Source: Microbulbifer variabilis (lineage in GTDB: Bacteria > Pseudomonadota > Gammaproteobacteria > Pseudomonadales > Cellvibrionaceae). Taken from it: 64,000 bases of DNA. Position numbers and translations under genes: made by a program. Position 1 is the first letter of the stretch. Every line of letters starts with the position of its first letter. Positions 1 to 10,801 of this stretch are shown here, one piece after another. The stretch spans positions 2,959,001-3,023,000 of the forward strand of contig NZ_CP092418.1 in the NCBI RefSeq assembly GCF_023716485.1, given 5' to 3'. The notes under the pieces are model-generated. The model made no database searches, had not been told where the DNA came from, and was given only the letters and a program-made list of their open reading frames with translations.

Positions 1-3000
1 CAGAGTAGCGTCGTAACTTAGCAGCAGATGGTGATCCGCAGCCAACATTGCCCCAGCGCCAATTGATGTGATGGTAAGAGTACAACTGGCTGCATCAAAG
101 GCCGTATTAAAATCGGTACCTTCACTCAGGGTGGCAATCGCAGTACCGGCCGCATCGGTGATTTGAGCCGCAAAATTATTTGGTGCGGTTTCACACATGC
201 CACCGGGATTATTATCCGGCAGGATATCGGTCACGCTGATATCCCAGGCTGGGCCGGTACCAATATTGTGTAAGTCCAAAGTAAAGGTGCCGGGTAAACC
301 GGACTGCACACTGGCCGGGCCGGTTTTTGTCAGGGTAATCGCCGTAGGTTCTACCACCTGCATATCCAAGGTGGAATTACCCGCACCAGCACCCTGCCCC
401 ATGGCCGGGTTGTCATTATCGTAGTTGTAGCTGTAACTGGCACCGTTGCTAAACATGAAGCCATCCACATTGGGTGGATTGCTGTCGCGCAAGCGCAGCG
501 TTACATCAATAACCACCTGCTCACCAGCGGGCACATCGATGCCGTTGGTAGTATCGGCAATCACCAGTGCAGAAGCGGAACCGGTATTTTGCGGAGTAAA
601 TGTATTTTTGCCGGAAACCTTGGCCGCACCAATAAATTCCAAATCCGCCGCGGAAGCACTGAGGTCAATCAACACGCTAACATCGTGCAGGGCTGCTGGC
701 TGCGGCGTTTGCGGAATAGTAATGCGGTAATTGAACGGCTCGCCAATAGAAGCTGTGGGCTGAGTATTTTCAATGAGAAGCGGCGCGGCATTGGGAGTAT
801 TAAACTGCACACTCACCGGGGCTGTGGGGCCGTAGTCTTCGCGCATATCCGCAGTCACGGCCGTCGTACCGAGAGAAGGCAGATTGTCGCCATCCAGAGA
901 GTAATAAGTCTCCACATAAGCGGCATTTTGCAGATTGAGGCCCGCGCCCAAGTTAGCATCCGCCTGAACGCGGTACACCATTTGTAAAGTCTGGCCCGGG
1001 TTAATGGCGTAATCGGTACCCGCGGAGAAATCCCAAATCGCTGCGCCAGTGCTGCTGTCGAAAGTTGGAGCAACAACCGTTGCAGTAGCGCCATTGACAG
1101 TTACTGACTGCATATTGATACCAGCCTGGCGCAGGCCGATGGGAATCAAATCTTTAAAGAGCGGATCATAGGCGGGCGCAGAACCATTATTGGTAATCGT
1201 AATGGTGTAATCGACCCTATCACCGGCGGAGAGAGTGGTACCCCCAGCAGGATTCGAACTGATTGCTATTGCCAGGTCTGGCTGTAGCAGATCCAGAGTT
1301 TCACTGTCATTGCGTGTTTCATTACCGGTAGCGGCATCGAAGCTGAAAACAACATTATTAGTGAGTGCAGTATTGTTGGCTGGCCATGGGTGCACATCGC
1401 GGTTTAATACCCGCGCGCGATAGCGCAGCACAAATTCATCATTAGCTGCGTTGTTATCGCCTTGGTTGCGCAAATCAGCAATATTCCAACTCAGTGTGGT
1501 CGGGCCCGCGGCCGGATCACCGGTCTGCACCGGCTCGGCGATAGCGTTGTGGAGGAAAGGTGCCACAGCCGCGAAAGGTGCATTACTATCTCCATTGATC
1601 GACACAGTGCCGGCAAAGACCATGCCCTGCGGCAAGGTATCGACAATCTGCGCCTTCGGTGCTGTACCTTCTGGCAGGGCCAGACGCAGCTCGTATTCCA
1701 CCAGATCGCCGATACGCAACTGCACATCAGTGCTACCGTAGCTATCGTCAACACGGGTTTTGCTCAGTACGCTGTCATTGGCGGCGGTCAGCTGTGCGGC
1801 AATATTTTCCAGTACATAATCATTTAAACCACCGACACCGTCAGCACCATTGCGCTCATGGGGACTGCTGTTATCTTCATCCAGGCTGGTCCACTCGATG
1901 CGCGCAGTGGTGGAAAGTGTGGCAGCTGCCAGCACTTCATCCAGTACCAGAGCATCGAATACCAACAGGCTGTTATTACCGGCAGAGATATCCAGATCGC
2001 TGTTGGCACGGCTCCACTCGAGAGTTTGCGTAGTATTAACACCATCGCCGGTTACCGTGGGATCGGCCTGGGCGGCACCTGCAAAGGTGACGCTGCCCGG
2101 TACGAATTGCAGCCCCAGAGAGAGCTGCTCAAGGATAGCCAAATCGAAAGCGGCGGAATTCTCCGGGCTGCCCGCAGCGGCTAGGTCCAGGGTAAAGCGC
2201 AGAATATCGCCCGCATCGGGGTCATTACCGGGGGTGGTCTGGTTGACCACCGTATTGGTTGCGGATAAATCCGGCTCCACAATAGTAAGCACCGGCGCAG
2301 TACCGACACCGCCGGCCTGTGCAGCCCCACCTTTAGTGGCGGCAAAGGTATAACTGGCTTGATTGGCAAAGTTGTGCCCCGCTTGCGCGGTTGCATTATT
2401 GGCAACCCGTGCGCGCACTTCAAAAATTGCCACTTCGCCGGCCGGAAGCATGTCAACAGCCAGGGCAATATTGTTACTGCTGGTGTTATCAGTAAATGCG
2501 CGGCCATTAATTTCCTGCAGCTGCATCAGTGTCAGGCTGGGGTCGAGCACATCGGTAATCACCAAATCGTGAATCGCCGCAGTAGTGGCGCTACCCGGTA
2601 CTTGAATGCGGTATATCACTTCCTCACCCACTGCCGCTGTGGGGGCAGTAAGCAGCGTTTTCTGCGGAGGCGTTACCGTAGTGGCAACAGTACCCATCGG
2701 GTAAGGCGTTGCCAGGGGAACTGCAGCATACTGTTCACCGCTCTTGCTGGGCAGTGACCAGAATTCATTTGCTGTAAAAGTGTTTACCCAGTTTTCACCG
2801 CCGCCGATATCAGTATAAAAGCCAATTTCATAATAAATATCCAAGCAGGCACCAGCGTCGATAGGCACCTGTAAAGTAAAGTGCATATCGTCACCGCGAT
2901 TGACCGGTGCAGTGTAGCTATAATCAGTACCTTGAGTCAGTACTGAGCCATCCAGGGAGACCCGTAAATTGGCGATGGAACTTTGCTCCATCTGCGTCGC

Positions 3001-6000
3001 CAGATCATCGGTCAAAGACAGATCGTACGCTGGAGCCAAGCCAGTGTTACAGGCTTGTAAAGTAAACTGCATCACATCATTGGCCGGATCCACATTCATA
3101 TGGGAACTGGGCCAGTTGGCATCGGTTTTAGTCAGATTCGCAAGGCGCGGCTGCAGTACTGTAATACTGGCGCTGTCCTGCAATGTGCTGGCAGCACCGG
3201 TGTAATTCAGTTGCGCAGTATTGGTGAGGGTGGCAGTGGGCACCGCAATGCCCGCGCCGGCTTGTACCTTAGCGGTGTACTCAATAATAAATTGATTGGT
3301 ATTACCGAAGTTACTGAGGATATCGCCCAGATTCCAGGTCACGGTACCAGTATCCCCGGCGCCAGGCACGGCAATCGCCGCATAGGTGTAATCATTCAAG
3401 TTGTCATCGTAGGGCGCGGTGGTATCACCGTTCACGCTGACAATGGAATCAAACTCCAGTCCGCTCGGCAGCGTATCGGTAACGGTTACCGCCGGTGTGG
3501 TGCCCGCCTGCAGATTCAGAACCAGCTGATAGGTAACAGTGTCACCAACTCGTACCGTACCCACTGGAGTGGCGCTATCGGAATCCGCAATGACTGTCTT
3601 GGAAATAGTGGTGTTATCCACCGTGTCGATACTGGCACTGGCCGGGCCCACACAGTAATCATCCGGTGCCGAAATACTTGGGCAGCCAGCACCATCGCGT
3701 TCATAGGCCTGATCATTTGTACTGCTGTTGTCGAGAGAGGTCCAATCCAACATCACACTATTGCTAATGGGAGAACCAAATACCCCATTCACCTGAGTGC
3801 GGTAGGTAATCACCAGAGTTTCACCCAACTGCAGGTCCAGACTGTTATCACCGTTCTCCCGCCCCCAAACCAAGGGGCCATTGGGCGCTGCCGCCGGTGT
3901 TGAGACAAAACCTGCCACAGCACCACCATTAATTAGTGCCGTTGGGGTGAAACTGCTGTCCAGGCGCAATTCCGAAGGTAGTGTATCCACCAGATTTAAG
4001 TCGTAAGCAGCTGCTGTGGAGCCACCATCGTGGGCCACGGTAATTTCGTACTCCAGTACATCACCACCCACAGGCAAATTGCCGGGGTTGGTCGCATTAC
4101 TGACAGTTTTACTGACCGCTAGCAAAGGCTCTACCACGGTAACCGCAGCGGTGTTGTCATTGAGATTTTCCCCGGCTCCGGTTTCGCCATTGCGGTAAGA
4201 CAGGGTGGCACCATTGCGACGGGAATCGCCATTATTTGTAACCAAATCATTGGCGATACGGGCAAAGTAGGTAATACGAATCAGTGGTTCAATAGTACCG
4301 CCAACCGTGTCATTTTCACTGGCAGTATCCACGGTGCCAATATTCCAGGTGGCATTGCCGGCAGTATTATCTGTGGGGAAACTATTGAATGCTGTTTCAG
4401 ATGGCGCTACGCCGTTAATGGTTTCGATACCGACAAAATCATAAGTAATATCGAAATCGGCATTATGGCTGAGCACATAGCCTTCCGGGCTGCCGAGCTG
4501 ATCGGTAACCGCTACATTTTGGCTGATTCCTTCTGGCAAGCGGATTTCCAGCTGGAATTTTTTATGAGCACCAATGGTGGGAACTACAGCGGGCTGTAAA
4601 TCGGTTTTGTTTATCTGTAGCGGCAAGACCTCTGTCTGGGCACTGGCATTGGTTTCATAATCATTAATCGCGTCGCCACCATTGGGTAGCACGCCGATAC
4701 GCATACCGTCAGCAGCTCCATCATTGCCGATAGTCTTACTGCTATTCAGTGAAATATCTTTGCCCGGCAGGGACTGCCAGCGGGCCTGAATGGTGTTATC
4801 CAGAATCTCATGGGGCTCTACACCCTGCTCTACCCGCACATCAAAGGTGAATGACTTGGTAGCGCCCATAGCGATGCTGTAATCCGCATTACTGCGATTC
4901 CAGCTAAAGATCGGTGCATTAGCACCTACGGAAGTGATATCGACATTTTGGGGTGGATCATTACCTCCAATATTGCCGATATAAACCAACTTGGAGCCGG
5001 TAAGGTCATCGAGTACCTGTAGGTTATAGGCGGCGGCGGTACCGATATTTTCTGCAGTGACAGTTACTGTGAGAATATCATCCGCATCGCTGTTAGTTAC
5101 AGCGAACGATTTGTTCAGCTGTATCTTGGGTTCCAGCACGGTAATTTCGTGGGAGGCAAAAGGTACCGTAACGTTTTGATTAGCCTCATCCACATAGCTC
5201 ACCTGGGCAGTGGTATAACTACCACCATTACCCAGCACATCACCGTCATCGGTATTGCTGCTATTTTCAATGCGCGCAATAAATTCCACCGGGAAATCAA
5301 ACAGGCTACCGGTTACCGTGGTGAGTTCCTGATCGCCAAAATTCCACTCCACGTAATCAGCGCTACCTGTGCTGGTACAGGTAGCGCTAAAAGTACCACC
5401 GGGAATAAAACCAGCAGCATCGTAGGGCGATGCATCGAGGTTTACGGTTTGCCCTTCAATACAGCGCATTCCCGCCGGCAGTTCATCGCGGATAATAAAG
5501 TTACGCAATTTAGCTGCAGGAATTTTTGCGGTCAGCTGATAGTGAATTTCCTCGCCCACAACCGCAGTATCTTTATTGGTGCCGCTGGCAGCACCATTGG
5601 ATAATTGCAAAGCCTGCTTCGGTTCCGCTTTCACCTCAATAATCTGCATTCGCGCTTGTGCATCCGCAGATTTATAGTGGCGCGCACGCCCTGCTGCGGG
5701 AGTGCCATCGCCAACGCCATCATTGTCCACGTCACTATCGATCTGTGTGGCGGTCTGTTGGCCAAAGTTGCCTTCCAGGCTATCGTAGCGGGCATAAAAG
5801 GTATTGTTAAAAATTTGTAGTGGCGCTACGGAGCGATGTGGCTTAACGCGGTAGTAAAGGGTTACCGAGTCACCGGGATTAATGCGCTCCAGTGCTGTGG
5901 AATGTTCATAAGAGAAAGTGACAATCGCCGGAGTTCCACCACTACTACAATGGCTGGCTTCAGAATAATTATTAGCACCTGTAGTGGTGCCTACCCATCC

Positions 6001-9000
6001 ATCATCACCGTTATTCGTTTCCGCTGAGCCATCACCATCGTTATCCAGGCCATCGCTGCTCAGGGCCTGCACACACATTTGACCGGAAGGGTCGAGCGTA
6101 TCGGTGATCACCAGATCGTAGGCAGGAGCACGGTTTACACCGCTATCGGCTGTGCGATTAGTCAGGGTCAGGCGGAAAATGTAAGTCTGGTCCCGGTGGC
6201 CTTCATTAGTAAAGTCCACGAAATTTGTACAGCTGGTACCTATACCGTAGAGATTTTCGTTACAGACTTTTTTATCAACTTCGATATGGGGCTCGGAGAC
6301 GGTTACAGTTTCCGACCACTCGGTAATATCCGGGAAACCCGGTACGGTAGTAGGCACACCATCAATATTGGTAAAAATACCGCTGGTATTGTAGTTATCC
6401 ACCACAATAGTTTCGGTGTCGAAAACCGCGGTAAATTGCGCGCGCGCGTAATCGGTGCTGGGATTGGCATGCTGATTCGGATCGGTGTTCTCAGTATCCA
6501 CCGGATCATTGAGTAAGCGCGTGGTCATATCTGCAAGGAACCAGCGGTCGCGCAGGGTTATCTTGGAGGTCACATCCCAGAGAAAGTCTGCTTCGCTAAG
6601 GGGAATATTCAAGCCCCCGGTCTCCACAATATCGCCACTGGGAATCACTACACAATTTGCCTGAGAAACCGGGTGCGGCAGGATGACATCCGCACAAGTA
6701 AGCGGAGCATCGGCGATATAGCCCTGACCATCCGGCAGGTCATCGCGCACATCAATATCGCGCACTTCAATCAGGGTAAATCCGGGCGTGTCGAAACCAA
6801 ACCAGCCTCCGGCCTGGATTTCAAAGCGACACTCTTCACCAATCAACACATTGCTATTGGGGAATGCAGCTTCGGAAGTTAATTCATTACACTGATCAGA
6901 GCGCTCCTTGATCAGGTTAAAACCCATGACCCGCGCGCGCATACCGTCGAGGGTGTAGTTATTGGCCAACTGCTTCTGGGGCGTTGTTTCATTCAACACC
7001 GCTGGATTAGGGAAATACAGCGGAGTGCCATCGGACAAGGTTATCTCTCCCACCACATCGGCGCGGAAGGTAAGATCATCATCGGTGGCAGAATGGTTTT
7101 TTTCTACCTGGAAAATAATACGCTCGGTTCTTCCCGGTTCAATGACACCATCTAGACTGGTACAGCGATAAACCGCAGCCGAAGCTGGCAGAAAGTCCGG
7201 TTGGTTCCAAAGCGGGTGTGCGGGCACGGTGCCGGGGTTAGGCTTGCCAACTGGAGTACAGGCGCGGTCATTTGACAGTACGCGCATGGCTTCACCAAAG
7301 GTGACATACACATCGTAGTTATCCGCATCGTGTCCACCATTGTTGGTTACATCTACCGTCAGCTCAGACGTACCGCTATCCCGCACTATGTACAGAGGAT
7401 GCACGGTGCTGATATCCAGATCTTCCGGGTTCGGGGTAACCGACTGATTTTCAATCTGCGTGGGAGGATTGGTACTGGGGCAGAAATCCTCGTAGTCAAC
7501 CGTTAAAACATTATTGGCGAGGCTAATATTACTGTTCGGGTCTTTGCCGTTACCTGCCGATTCTACTTCCACATCGAGATCGGCCATTTTGTCGAAAAAG
7601 TCAGGCTCAGTGGTAACAATACGGAAACGGATTTGTATCTCATCGCCCTGGCGCATCATATTGCGCTGGTCCGAATAATTCGGGTGCGTGGTGCTACTCA
7701 GCAGGCGGAATTCCGGCTTGTTATTTTGCAGTGGGTCAGTGTGCCATTGATTCCAATTGCTACCCACACGCCATTGCAGGGTATCGGCCTTACCGGGGTA
7801 AGTGGAGCTGTAGTTGGCCCCATGTCCATCAACGCCACGGCGCTCGCGGGTAATCTGTGGTGTATAGGTGGTATCCACCACATATTCATCCGGAAGATCA
7901 CTAACGAACTGGATATCCTTAACCGAGCCACGTGTCTGGTTATTGATGGTAATAGTTACAAAACCGGCCGAACCCAGTGGTTGATTCAAATTAGTGCCGG
8001 TAATGGCCTGGGTAATATCGAGTGCATCGGCAACTCGGGCATACATTGCTTCGGAATCTGAACCGGGCCCTGAGCCTACTGCAGGAGAGGAAATCCCCCC
8101 AACACCGGTATCGTCATCAATTTCGCAACCCCACTGTATATCTGAAACCGTATTCGTGCCGTCACTACAGGAGGTGTTTACCTTACCTACCAGATAGATG
8201 TTCAGGGTTGAGTTTGCCGGAACATCTGTGCGTCCTGAACCACCGGAGAAGCTGCCATTCAGCTCAAAATTATTGATATTGTTGCTGGCTGAAACACACC
8301 CAGAGACACCTGGATTGGAACCATTGTTATTGGCGATAGCCTGCGCCGCTGATTCGCTGGAACAAGCATAATTGATGTCCATATTCGGGTTGGTCATCAA
8401 ATCATCAAAGCGTACATCCTGCATATCTGCATCCCCAGCATTGGAGATAGCGATACGCCAGATCACGTCATCATTAATATTGCCATAAACATTATTGGTG
8501 TAATTAGTTTGACCCGCATCGATATTACGCCCGCGTTTATCTACGGAGGGCAGCGGCTCTTTAATAGCCAGCTCCATACTATCGTAATCTGTCTCCGAAT
8601 CACCACAATAGTCGAAAGAGGCAGATGCATTAATAGTGCGGTTGTTATTAACCAAATCTTCTTCACGGTCTGCCCTACTGCGTACACCGAAAGTAATCCA
8701 TACGGTAGTACTTTCATTACGGGCAGCGAGTGCAGACAAGTCGTTTTGGTCCCAACGGATAGTAGTGCCGCTGACAGTAGGTTCGCTTAAAACAACACCA
8801 GAGCTTACTGTAGTGGAACCGGGGATATATTCCAGTTGTGAAGTCCCCAGGTTTTCTGTGACCACAATATTTTCAATATGCTGGGTTCCCATAAAACCAC
8901 TGCGGATGCTGGGAACAACAATTTCGATGGTCACTTGGCCATCGCCACAGAGTTCACACCAGCTATTACTATAGCTATGGTCAAGGATATTAAAAAATGC

Positions 9001-9135
9001 GGGGTTATCCGGAGATGAGGGACAATTGTGATCCGCCCTTGCCTGCGGAGAAAATAAAGCAATGTAAATACAGAGCAGCACTAAACCAACAAGCGCATTA
9101 TTCCAGGATTTCCGTCCAATTACTTCCGACATCAT
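1..9135 (-). CDS. Giant secreted DUF11-repeat surface protein, partial (C-terminus outside window)
   Basis: One reading frame stays open from the ATG at 9135 to the left edge of the window: 3045 codons with no stop, so this is only the N-terminal part. The start MMSEVIGRKSW is followed by a hydrophobic stretch (VGLVLLCIYIALF) and a likely signal-peptidase site near QARA, so the product is exported. The rest is an array of beta-sandwich repeats of the DUF11 / isopeptide-forming adhesin type: phrases such as VDYTITITNNGSAPAYD and VTAENIGTAAAYNLQVLDD recur, each followed by a D-x-L-P/S-x-L-type segment and a stretch rich in Asn and Asp. Such proteins are normally large adhesins or S-layer-like surface proteins. 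It lies directly downstream of the ExbB/ExbD/TonB-like operon, but a strong terminator separates them, so it probably has its own promoter. Ligand and anchoring are unknown because the C-terminus is missing. The choice between the adjacent ATGs at 9135 and 9132 is open. Confidence 0.88.
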   Translation of the reverse strand, partial: MMSEVIGRKSWNNALVGLVLLCIYIALFSPQARADHNCPSSPDNPAFFNILDHSYSNSWCELCGDGQVTIEIVVPSIRSGFMGTQHIENIVVTENLGTSQLEYIPGSTTVSSGVVLSEPTVSGTTIRWDQNDLSALAARNESTTVWITFGVRSRADREEDLVNNNRTINASASFDYCGDSETDYDSMELAIKEPLPSVDKRGRNIDAGQTNYTNNVYGNINDDVIWRIAISNAGDADMQDVRFDDLMTNPNMDINYACSSESAAQAIANNNGSNPGVSGCVSASNNINNFELNGSFSGGSGRTDVPANSTLNIYLVGKVNTSCSDGTNTVSDIQWGCEIDDDTGVGGISSPAVGSGPGSDSEAMYARVADALDITQAITGTNLNQPLGSAGFVTITINNQTRGSVKDIQFVSDLPDEYVVDTTYTPQITRERRGVDGHGANYSSTYPGKADTLQWRVGSNWNQWHTDPLQNNKPEFRLLSSTTHPNYSDQRNMMRQGDEIQIRFRIVTTEPDFFDKMADLDVEVESAGNGKDPNSNISLANNVLTVDYEDFCPSTNPPTQIENQSVTPNPEDLDISTVHPLYIVRDSGTSELTVDVTNNGGHDADNYDVYVTFGEAMRVLSNDRACTPVGKPNPGTVPAHPLWNQPDFLPASAAVYRCTSLDGVIEPGRTERIIFQVEKNHSATDDDLTFRADVVGEITLSDGTPLYFPNPAVLNETTPQKQLANNYTLDGMRARVMGFNLIKERSDQCNELTSEAAFPNSNVLIGEECRFEIQAGGWFGFDTPGFTLIEVRDIDVRDDLPDGQGYIADAPLTCADVILPHPVSQANCVVIPSGDIVETGGLNIPLSEADFLWDVTSKITLRDRWFLADMTTRLLNDPVDTENTDPNQHANPSTDYARAQFTAVFDTETIVVDNYNTSGIFTNIDGVPTTVPGFPDITEWSETVTVSEPHIEVDKKVCNENLYGIGTSCTNFVDFTNEGHRDQTYIFRLTLTNRTADSGVNRAPAYDLVITDTLDPSGQMCVQALSSDGLDNDGDGSAETNNGDDGWVGTTTGANNYSEASHCSSGGTPAIVTFSYEHSTALERINPGDSVTLYYRVKPHRSVAPLQIFNNTFYARYDSLEGNFGQQTATQIDSDVDNDGVGDGTPAAGRARHYKSADAQARMQIIEVKAEPKQALQLSNGAASGTNKDTAVVGEEIHYQLTAKIPAAKLRNFIIRDELPAGMRCIEGQTVNLDASPYDAAGFIPGGTFSATCTSTGSADYVEWNFGDQELTTVTGSLFDFPVEFIARIENSSNTDDGDVLGNGGSYTTAQVSYVDEANQNVTVPFASHEITVLEPKIQLNKSFAVTNSDADDILTVTVTAENIGTAAAYNLQVLDDLTGSKLVYIGNIGGNDPPQNVDITSVGANAPIFSWNRSNADYSIAMGATKSFTFDVRVEQGVEPHEILDNTIQARWQSLPGKDISLNSSKTIGNDGAADGMRIGVLPNGGDAINDYETNASAQTEVLPLQINKTDLQPAVVPTIGAHKKFQLEIRLPEGISQNVAVTDQLGSPEGYVLSHNADFDITYDFVGIETINGVAPSETAFNSFPTDNTAGNATWNIGTVDTASENDTVGGTIEPLIRITYFARIANDLVTNNGDSRRNGATLSYRNGETGAGENLNDNTAAVTVVEPLLAVSKTVSNATNPGNLPVGGDVLEYEITVAHDGGSTAAAYDLNLVDTLPSELRLDSSFTPTALINGGAVAGFVSTPAAAPNGPLVWGRENGDNSLDLQLGETLVITYRTQVNGVFGSPISNSVMLDWTSLDNSSTNDQAYERDGAGCPSISAPDDYCVGPASASIDTVDNTTISKTVIADSDSATPVGTVRVGDTVTYQLVLNLQAGTTPAVTVTDTLPSGLEFDSIVSVNGDTTAPYDDNLNDYTYAAIAVPGAGDTGTVTWNLGDILSNFGNTNQFIIEYTAKVQAGAGIAVPTATLTNTAQLNYTGAASTLQDSASITVLQPRLANLTKTDANWPSSHMNVDPANDVMQFTLQACNTGLAPAYDLSLTDDLATQMEQSSIANLRVSLDGSVLTQGTDYSYTAPVNRGDDMHFTLQVPIDAGACLDIYYEIGFYTDIGGGENWVNTFTANEFWSLPSKSGEQYAAVPLATPYPMGTVATTVTPPQKTLLTAPTAAVGEEVIYRIQVPGSATTAAIHDLVITDVLDPSLTLMQLQEINGRAFTDNTSSNNIALAVDMLPAGEVAIFEVRARVANNATAQAGHNFANQASYTFAATKGGAAQAGGVGTAPVLTIVEPDLSATNTVVNQTTPGNDPDAGDILRFTLDLAAAGSPENSAAFDLAILEQLSLGLQFVPGSVTFAGAAQADPTVTGDGVNTTQTLEWSRANSDLDISAGNNSLLVFDALVLDEVLAAATLSTTARIEWTSLDEDNSSPHERNGADGVGGLNDYVLENIAAQLTAANDSVLSKTRVDDSYGSTDVQLRIGDLVEYELRLALPEGTAPKAQIVDTLPQGMVFAGTVSINGDSNAPFAAVAPFLHNAIAEPVQTGDPAAGPTTLSWNIADLRNQGDNNAANDEFVLRYRARVLNRDVHPWPANNTALTNNVVFSFDAATGNETRNDSETLDLLQPDLAIAISSNPAGGTTLSAGDRVDYTITITNNGSAPAYDPLFKDLIPIGLRQAGINMQSVTVNGATATVVAPTFDSSTGAAIWDFSAGTDYAINPGQTLQMVYRVQADANLGAGLNLQNAAYVETYYSLDGDNLPSLGTTAVTADMREDYGPTAPVSVQFNTPNAAPLLIENTQPTASIGEPFNYRITIPQTPQPAALHDVSVLIDLSASAADLEFIGAAKVSGKNTFTPQNTGSASALVIADTTNGIDVPAGEQVVIDVTLRLRDSNPPNVDGFMFSNGASYSYNYDNDNPAMGQGAGAGNSTLDMQVVEPTAITLTKTGPASVQSGLPGTFTLDLHNIGTGPAWDISVTDILPDNNPGGMCETAPNNFAAQITDAAGTAIATLSEGTDFNTAFDAASCTLTITSIGAGAMLAADHHLLLSYDATL

Positions 9136-9365
9136 CGTCACTTATTAGCCGCCGCTTTTCTGTTTACAAAATCCTTGACAGCACCCTCAGGTACTGCCGC
9201 CGCACAGGGTCTGCCCGGTGCGCGAACTTTAATTGCAGAGGGGAAAAGTGGCCGTGAAGCAGGTCATAAATACCGCCCGGCAGGAGGACTTTTTTGAAGA
9301 TTGCCAAGTGGTTCTCAGGCAAACCCAGGAGGGAAAAAGCTGTGAAAGCAGACAAAAACTGCCCG

Positions 9366-9406
9366 AAAAAAAGGGGCCCCTTCCCGCACAAGCGAGAAGG
9401 AGGCCC
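9366..9406 (-). terminator. Rho-independent terminator of the TPR/ExbBD/AgmX operon
   Basis: On the minus strand, just after the stop codon at 9413, a GC-rich hairpin with about 15 paired bases (arms 9392-9406 and 9373-9387, loop TTGT) is followed directly by seven T residues. This is a textbook intrinsic terminator. It ends the eight-gene operon and isolates it from the giant surface-protein gene. The remaining 230 bp up to that gene should hold its promoter, but no convincing -35/-10 pair could be picked by eye. Confidence 0.9.
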
Positions 9407-9412
9407 ATTTGA

Positions 9413-10792
9413 TTAACTCTGCGGTAGGAAGTCGATCGGGTAGAGAATGGTGATTGTTGGAACACCAGCCTTTTCACCGAAGTTAAACCGTTTGACCCTT
9501 GCAACAATTTTGGCATTAAGTGCCGGCGAATCCATATCGCTGGACTCCACTTGTGCCAGGGACACAGAGCCATCCGGTTCGATAGTGATCTTCAGCACCA
9601 TCTTGCCCTGCAGAGCCGGGTTGTTGCGCAGCTCGCGGTTGTAGATGCGATAGAGCGCATTCTTATAGCGGTCGAAGACAATCTGGATTTCCTCGTCGGT
9701 ACGAGACGGGCCAACACCATCGCTGAGCGGTCGGTCCTCACCGGCAAAGTCACCCTCATTGCCAATAGCACTTTCAACACGTGCAAACTCGACACCACCC
9801 AGGGAAGAACCCGTTCCACCCACATTGCGACTCACATCTGAAGCGCTGATGCCACCACTGCCCTTGGCTGCGGCAGACGTAATCAGAGAGCGCTGGCTGC
9901 GATTCTCTTTCTTACCCGCCGTGCTCAGCTGGGTCTGCTGGCCGAGACGGTTATCCAGATCATCCTGGATCAGATCCTGGAAATTATCCTTAAAGGCTAG
10001 AACACCTGTGCGCTCAGCTTTCTTGCGCGCCTGCTTCTTCTCAGTTTTGGTTGGCTTGGGCTCTTGCTTGGCCACTTTCTGCTCAGGCTTGGGCTCGGGC
10101 TTCTTCTCCTCTTTCTTGGGCTTGGTTTTCTCCGGCTCCGGCGGTGGCTTGGGCTTGGTTTTCTTCTCGATTACCAGCTTGGCCAAACGCTCTGGAATCT
10201 CAACCACTTCGCTTTCCGGTTCCGGCAACGTATAGAGTGGCACCAGATAACCTAATAAAGTGGCAATAAACAGAGAGGCGAATACACAGAGACGGAAACG
10301 CTTTTCATCTTCACCCTGCGTATGCCAGGGCATAACCATTGGGCGAAAATCCGGTTGCTCGAACTCACGGGTAATTTCAAACTCGTACTTGGACTCTTCC
10401 TCTTCACGGCGCAGCTCATCTGCCTGCTCGTCCAGAGCAAAGATTTCCTCGCTGCAGTATTCAATATTATCGAGCACTTGCCGGCGGGATTGATGCAGCT
10501 GCTCCAGCTGTTCGTTGAAATCGCGGGTGGACTCACCGATTCGAGCAATCACCCGCTCGGAGGCATCGACCCTGTAATCCTCGGCCCAGAACATTTCACC
10601 GGCGCCGGCCTCTTCGAGCTTGCGCAAGCGCTCGGAAATTTCATCAAGCAGCTGGAACTTGGTGCCATTGGCCTGCAACTCGGCCAGCTGTGCCTCTATC
10701 TGCTGCCGCTCATCCTCGAGCAGGAGCATGCGCTGGCGAACCGCATTGAGCGATTCGCTAAGTGCCTGCTGTTGTTGTAGAAAATTACTCAC
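9413..10792 (-). CDS. TonB-like energy transducer with AgmX/PglI C-terminal domain
   Basis: A 459-residue inner-membrane protein. Residues 1 to about 160 are a charged, Gln/Glu/Arg-rich cytoplasmic coiled coil. One membrane segment (about 167-187, LCVFASLFIATLLGYLVPLY) follows, then a periplasmic Pro/Lys/Glu-rich spacer (repeated KPKP, KPEPKPE) like those of TonB and TolA. The C-terminal 90 residues contain ALQGKMVLKITIEPDGSV and end in ILYPIDFLP, typical of the AgmX/PglI C-terminal domain, a TonB-fold relative. The role inferred is to carry proton-motive energy from the ExbB/ExbD-like channel encoded just upstream to a periplasmic or outer-membrane partner. Its long cytoplasmic coiled coil differs from ordinary TonB, which has only a short cytoplasmic tail. 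It is the last gene of the operon, 9 bp after the second ExbD gene. Confidence 0.85.
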   Translation of the reverse strand: MSNFLQQQQALSESLNAVRQRMLLLEDERQQIEAQLAELQANGTKFQLLDEISERLRKLEEAGAGEMFWAEDYRVDASERVIARIGESTRDFNEQLEQLHQSRRQVLDNIEYCSEEIFALDEQADELRREEEESKYEFEITREFEQPDFRPMVMPWHTQGEDEKRFRLCVFASLFIATLLGYLVPLYTLPEPESEVVEIPERLAKLVIEKKTKPKPPPEPEKTKPKKEEKKPEPKPEQKVAKQEPKPTKTEKKQARKKAERTGVLAFKDNFQDLIQDDLDNRLGQQTQLSTAGKKENRSQRSLITSAAAKGSGGISASDVSRNVGGTGSSLGGVEFARVESAIGNEGDFAGEDRPLSDGVGPSRTDEEIQIVFDRYKNALYRIYNRELRNNPALQGKMVLKITIEPDGSVSLAQVESSDMDSPALNAKIVARVKRFNFGEKAGVPTITILYPIDFLPQS

Positions 10793-10801
10793 AAACTTCC
10801 A

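Noticed and set aside
197..9257. Many open frames of 60-160 codons on the plus strand and in other minus frames
   Set aside because: They are shadows of the giant minus-strand gene; only its frame is open throughout and shows signal peptide and DUF11 motifs.
9164..9573. Minus-strand frames across the terminator and end of the TonB-like gene
   Set aside because: They run through a strong intrinsic terminator, have no ribosome site and no recognisable product.
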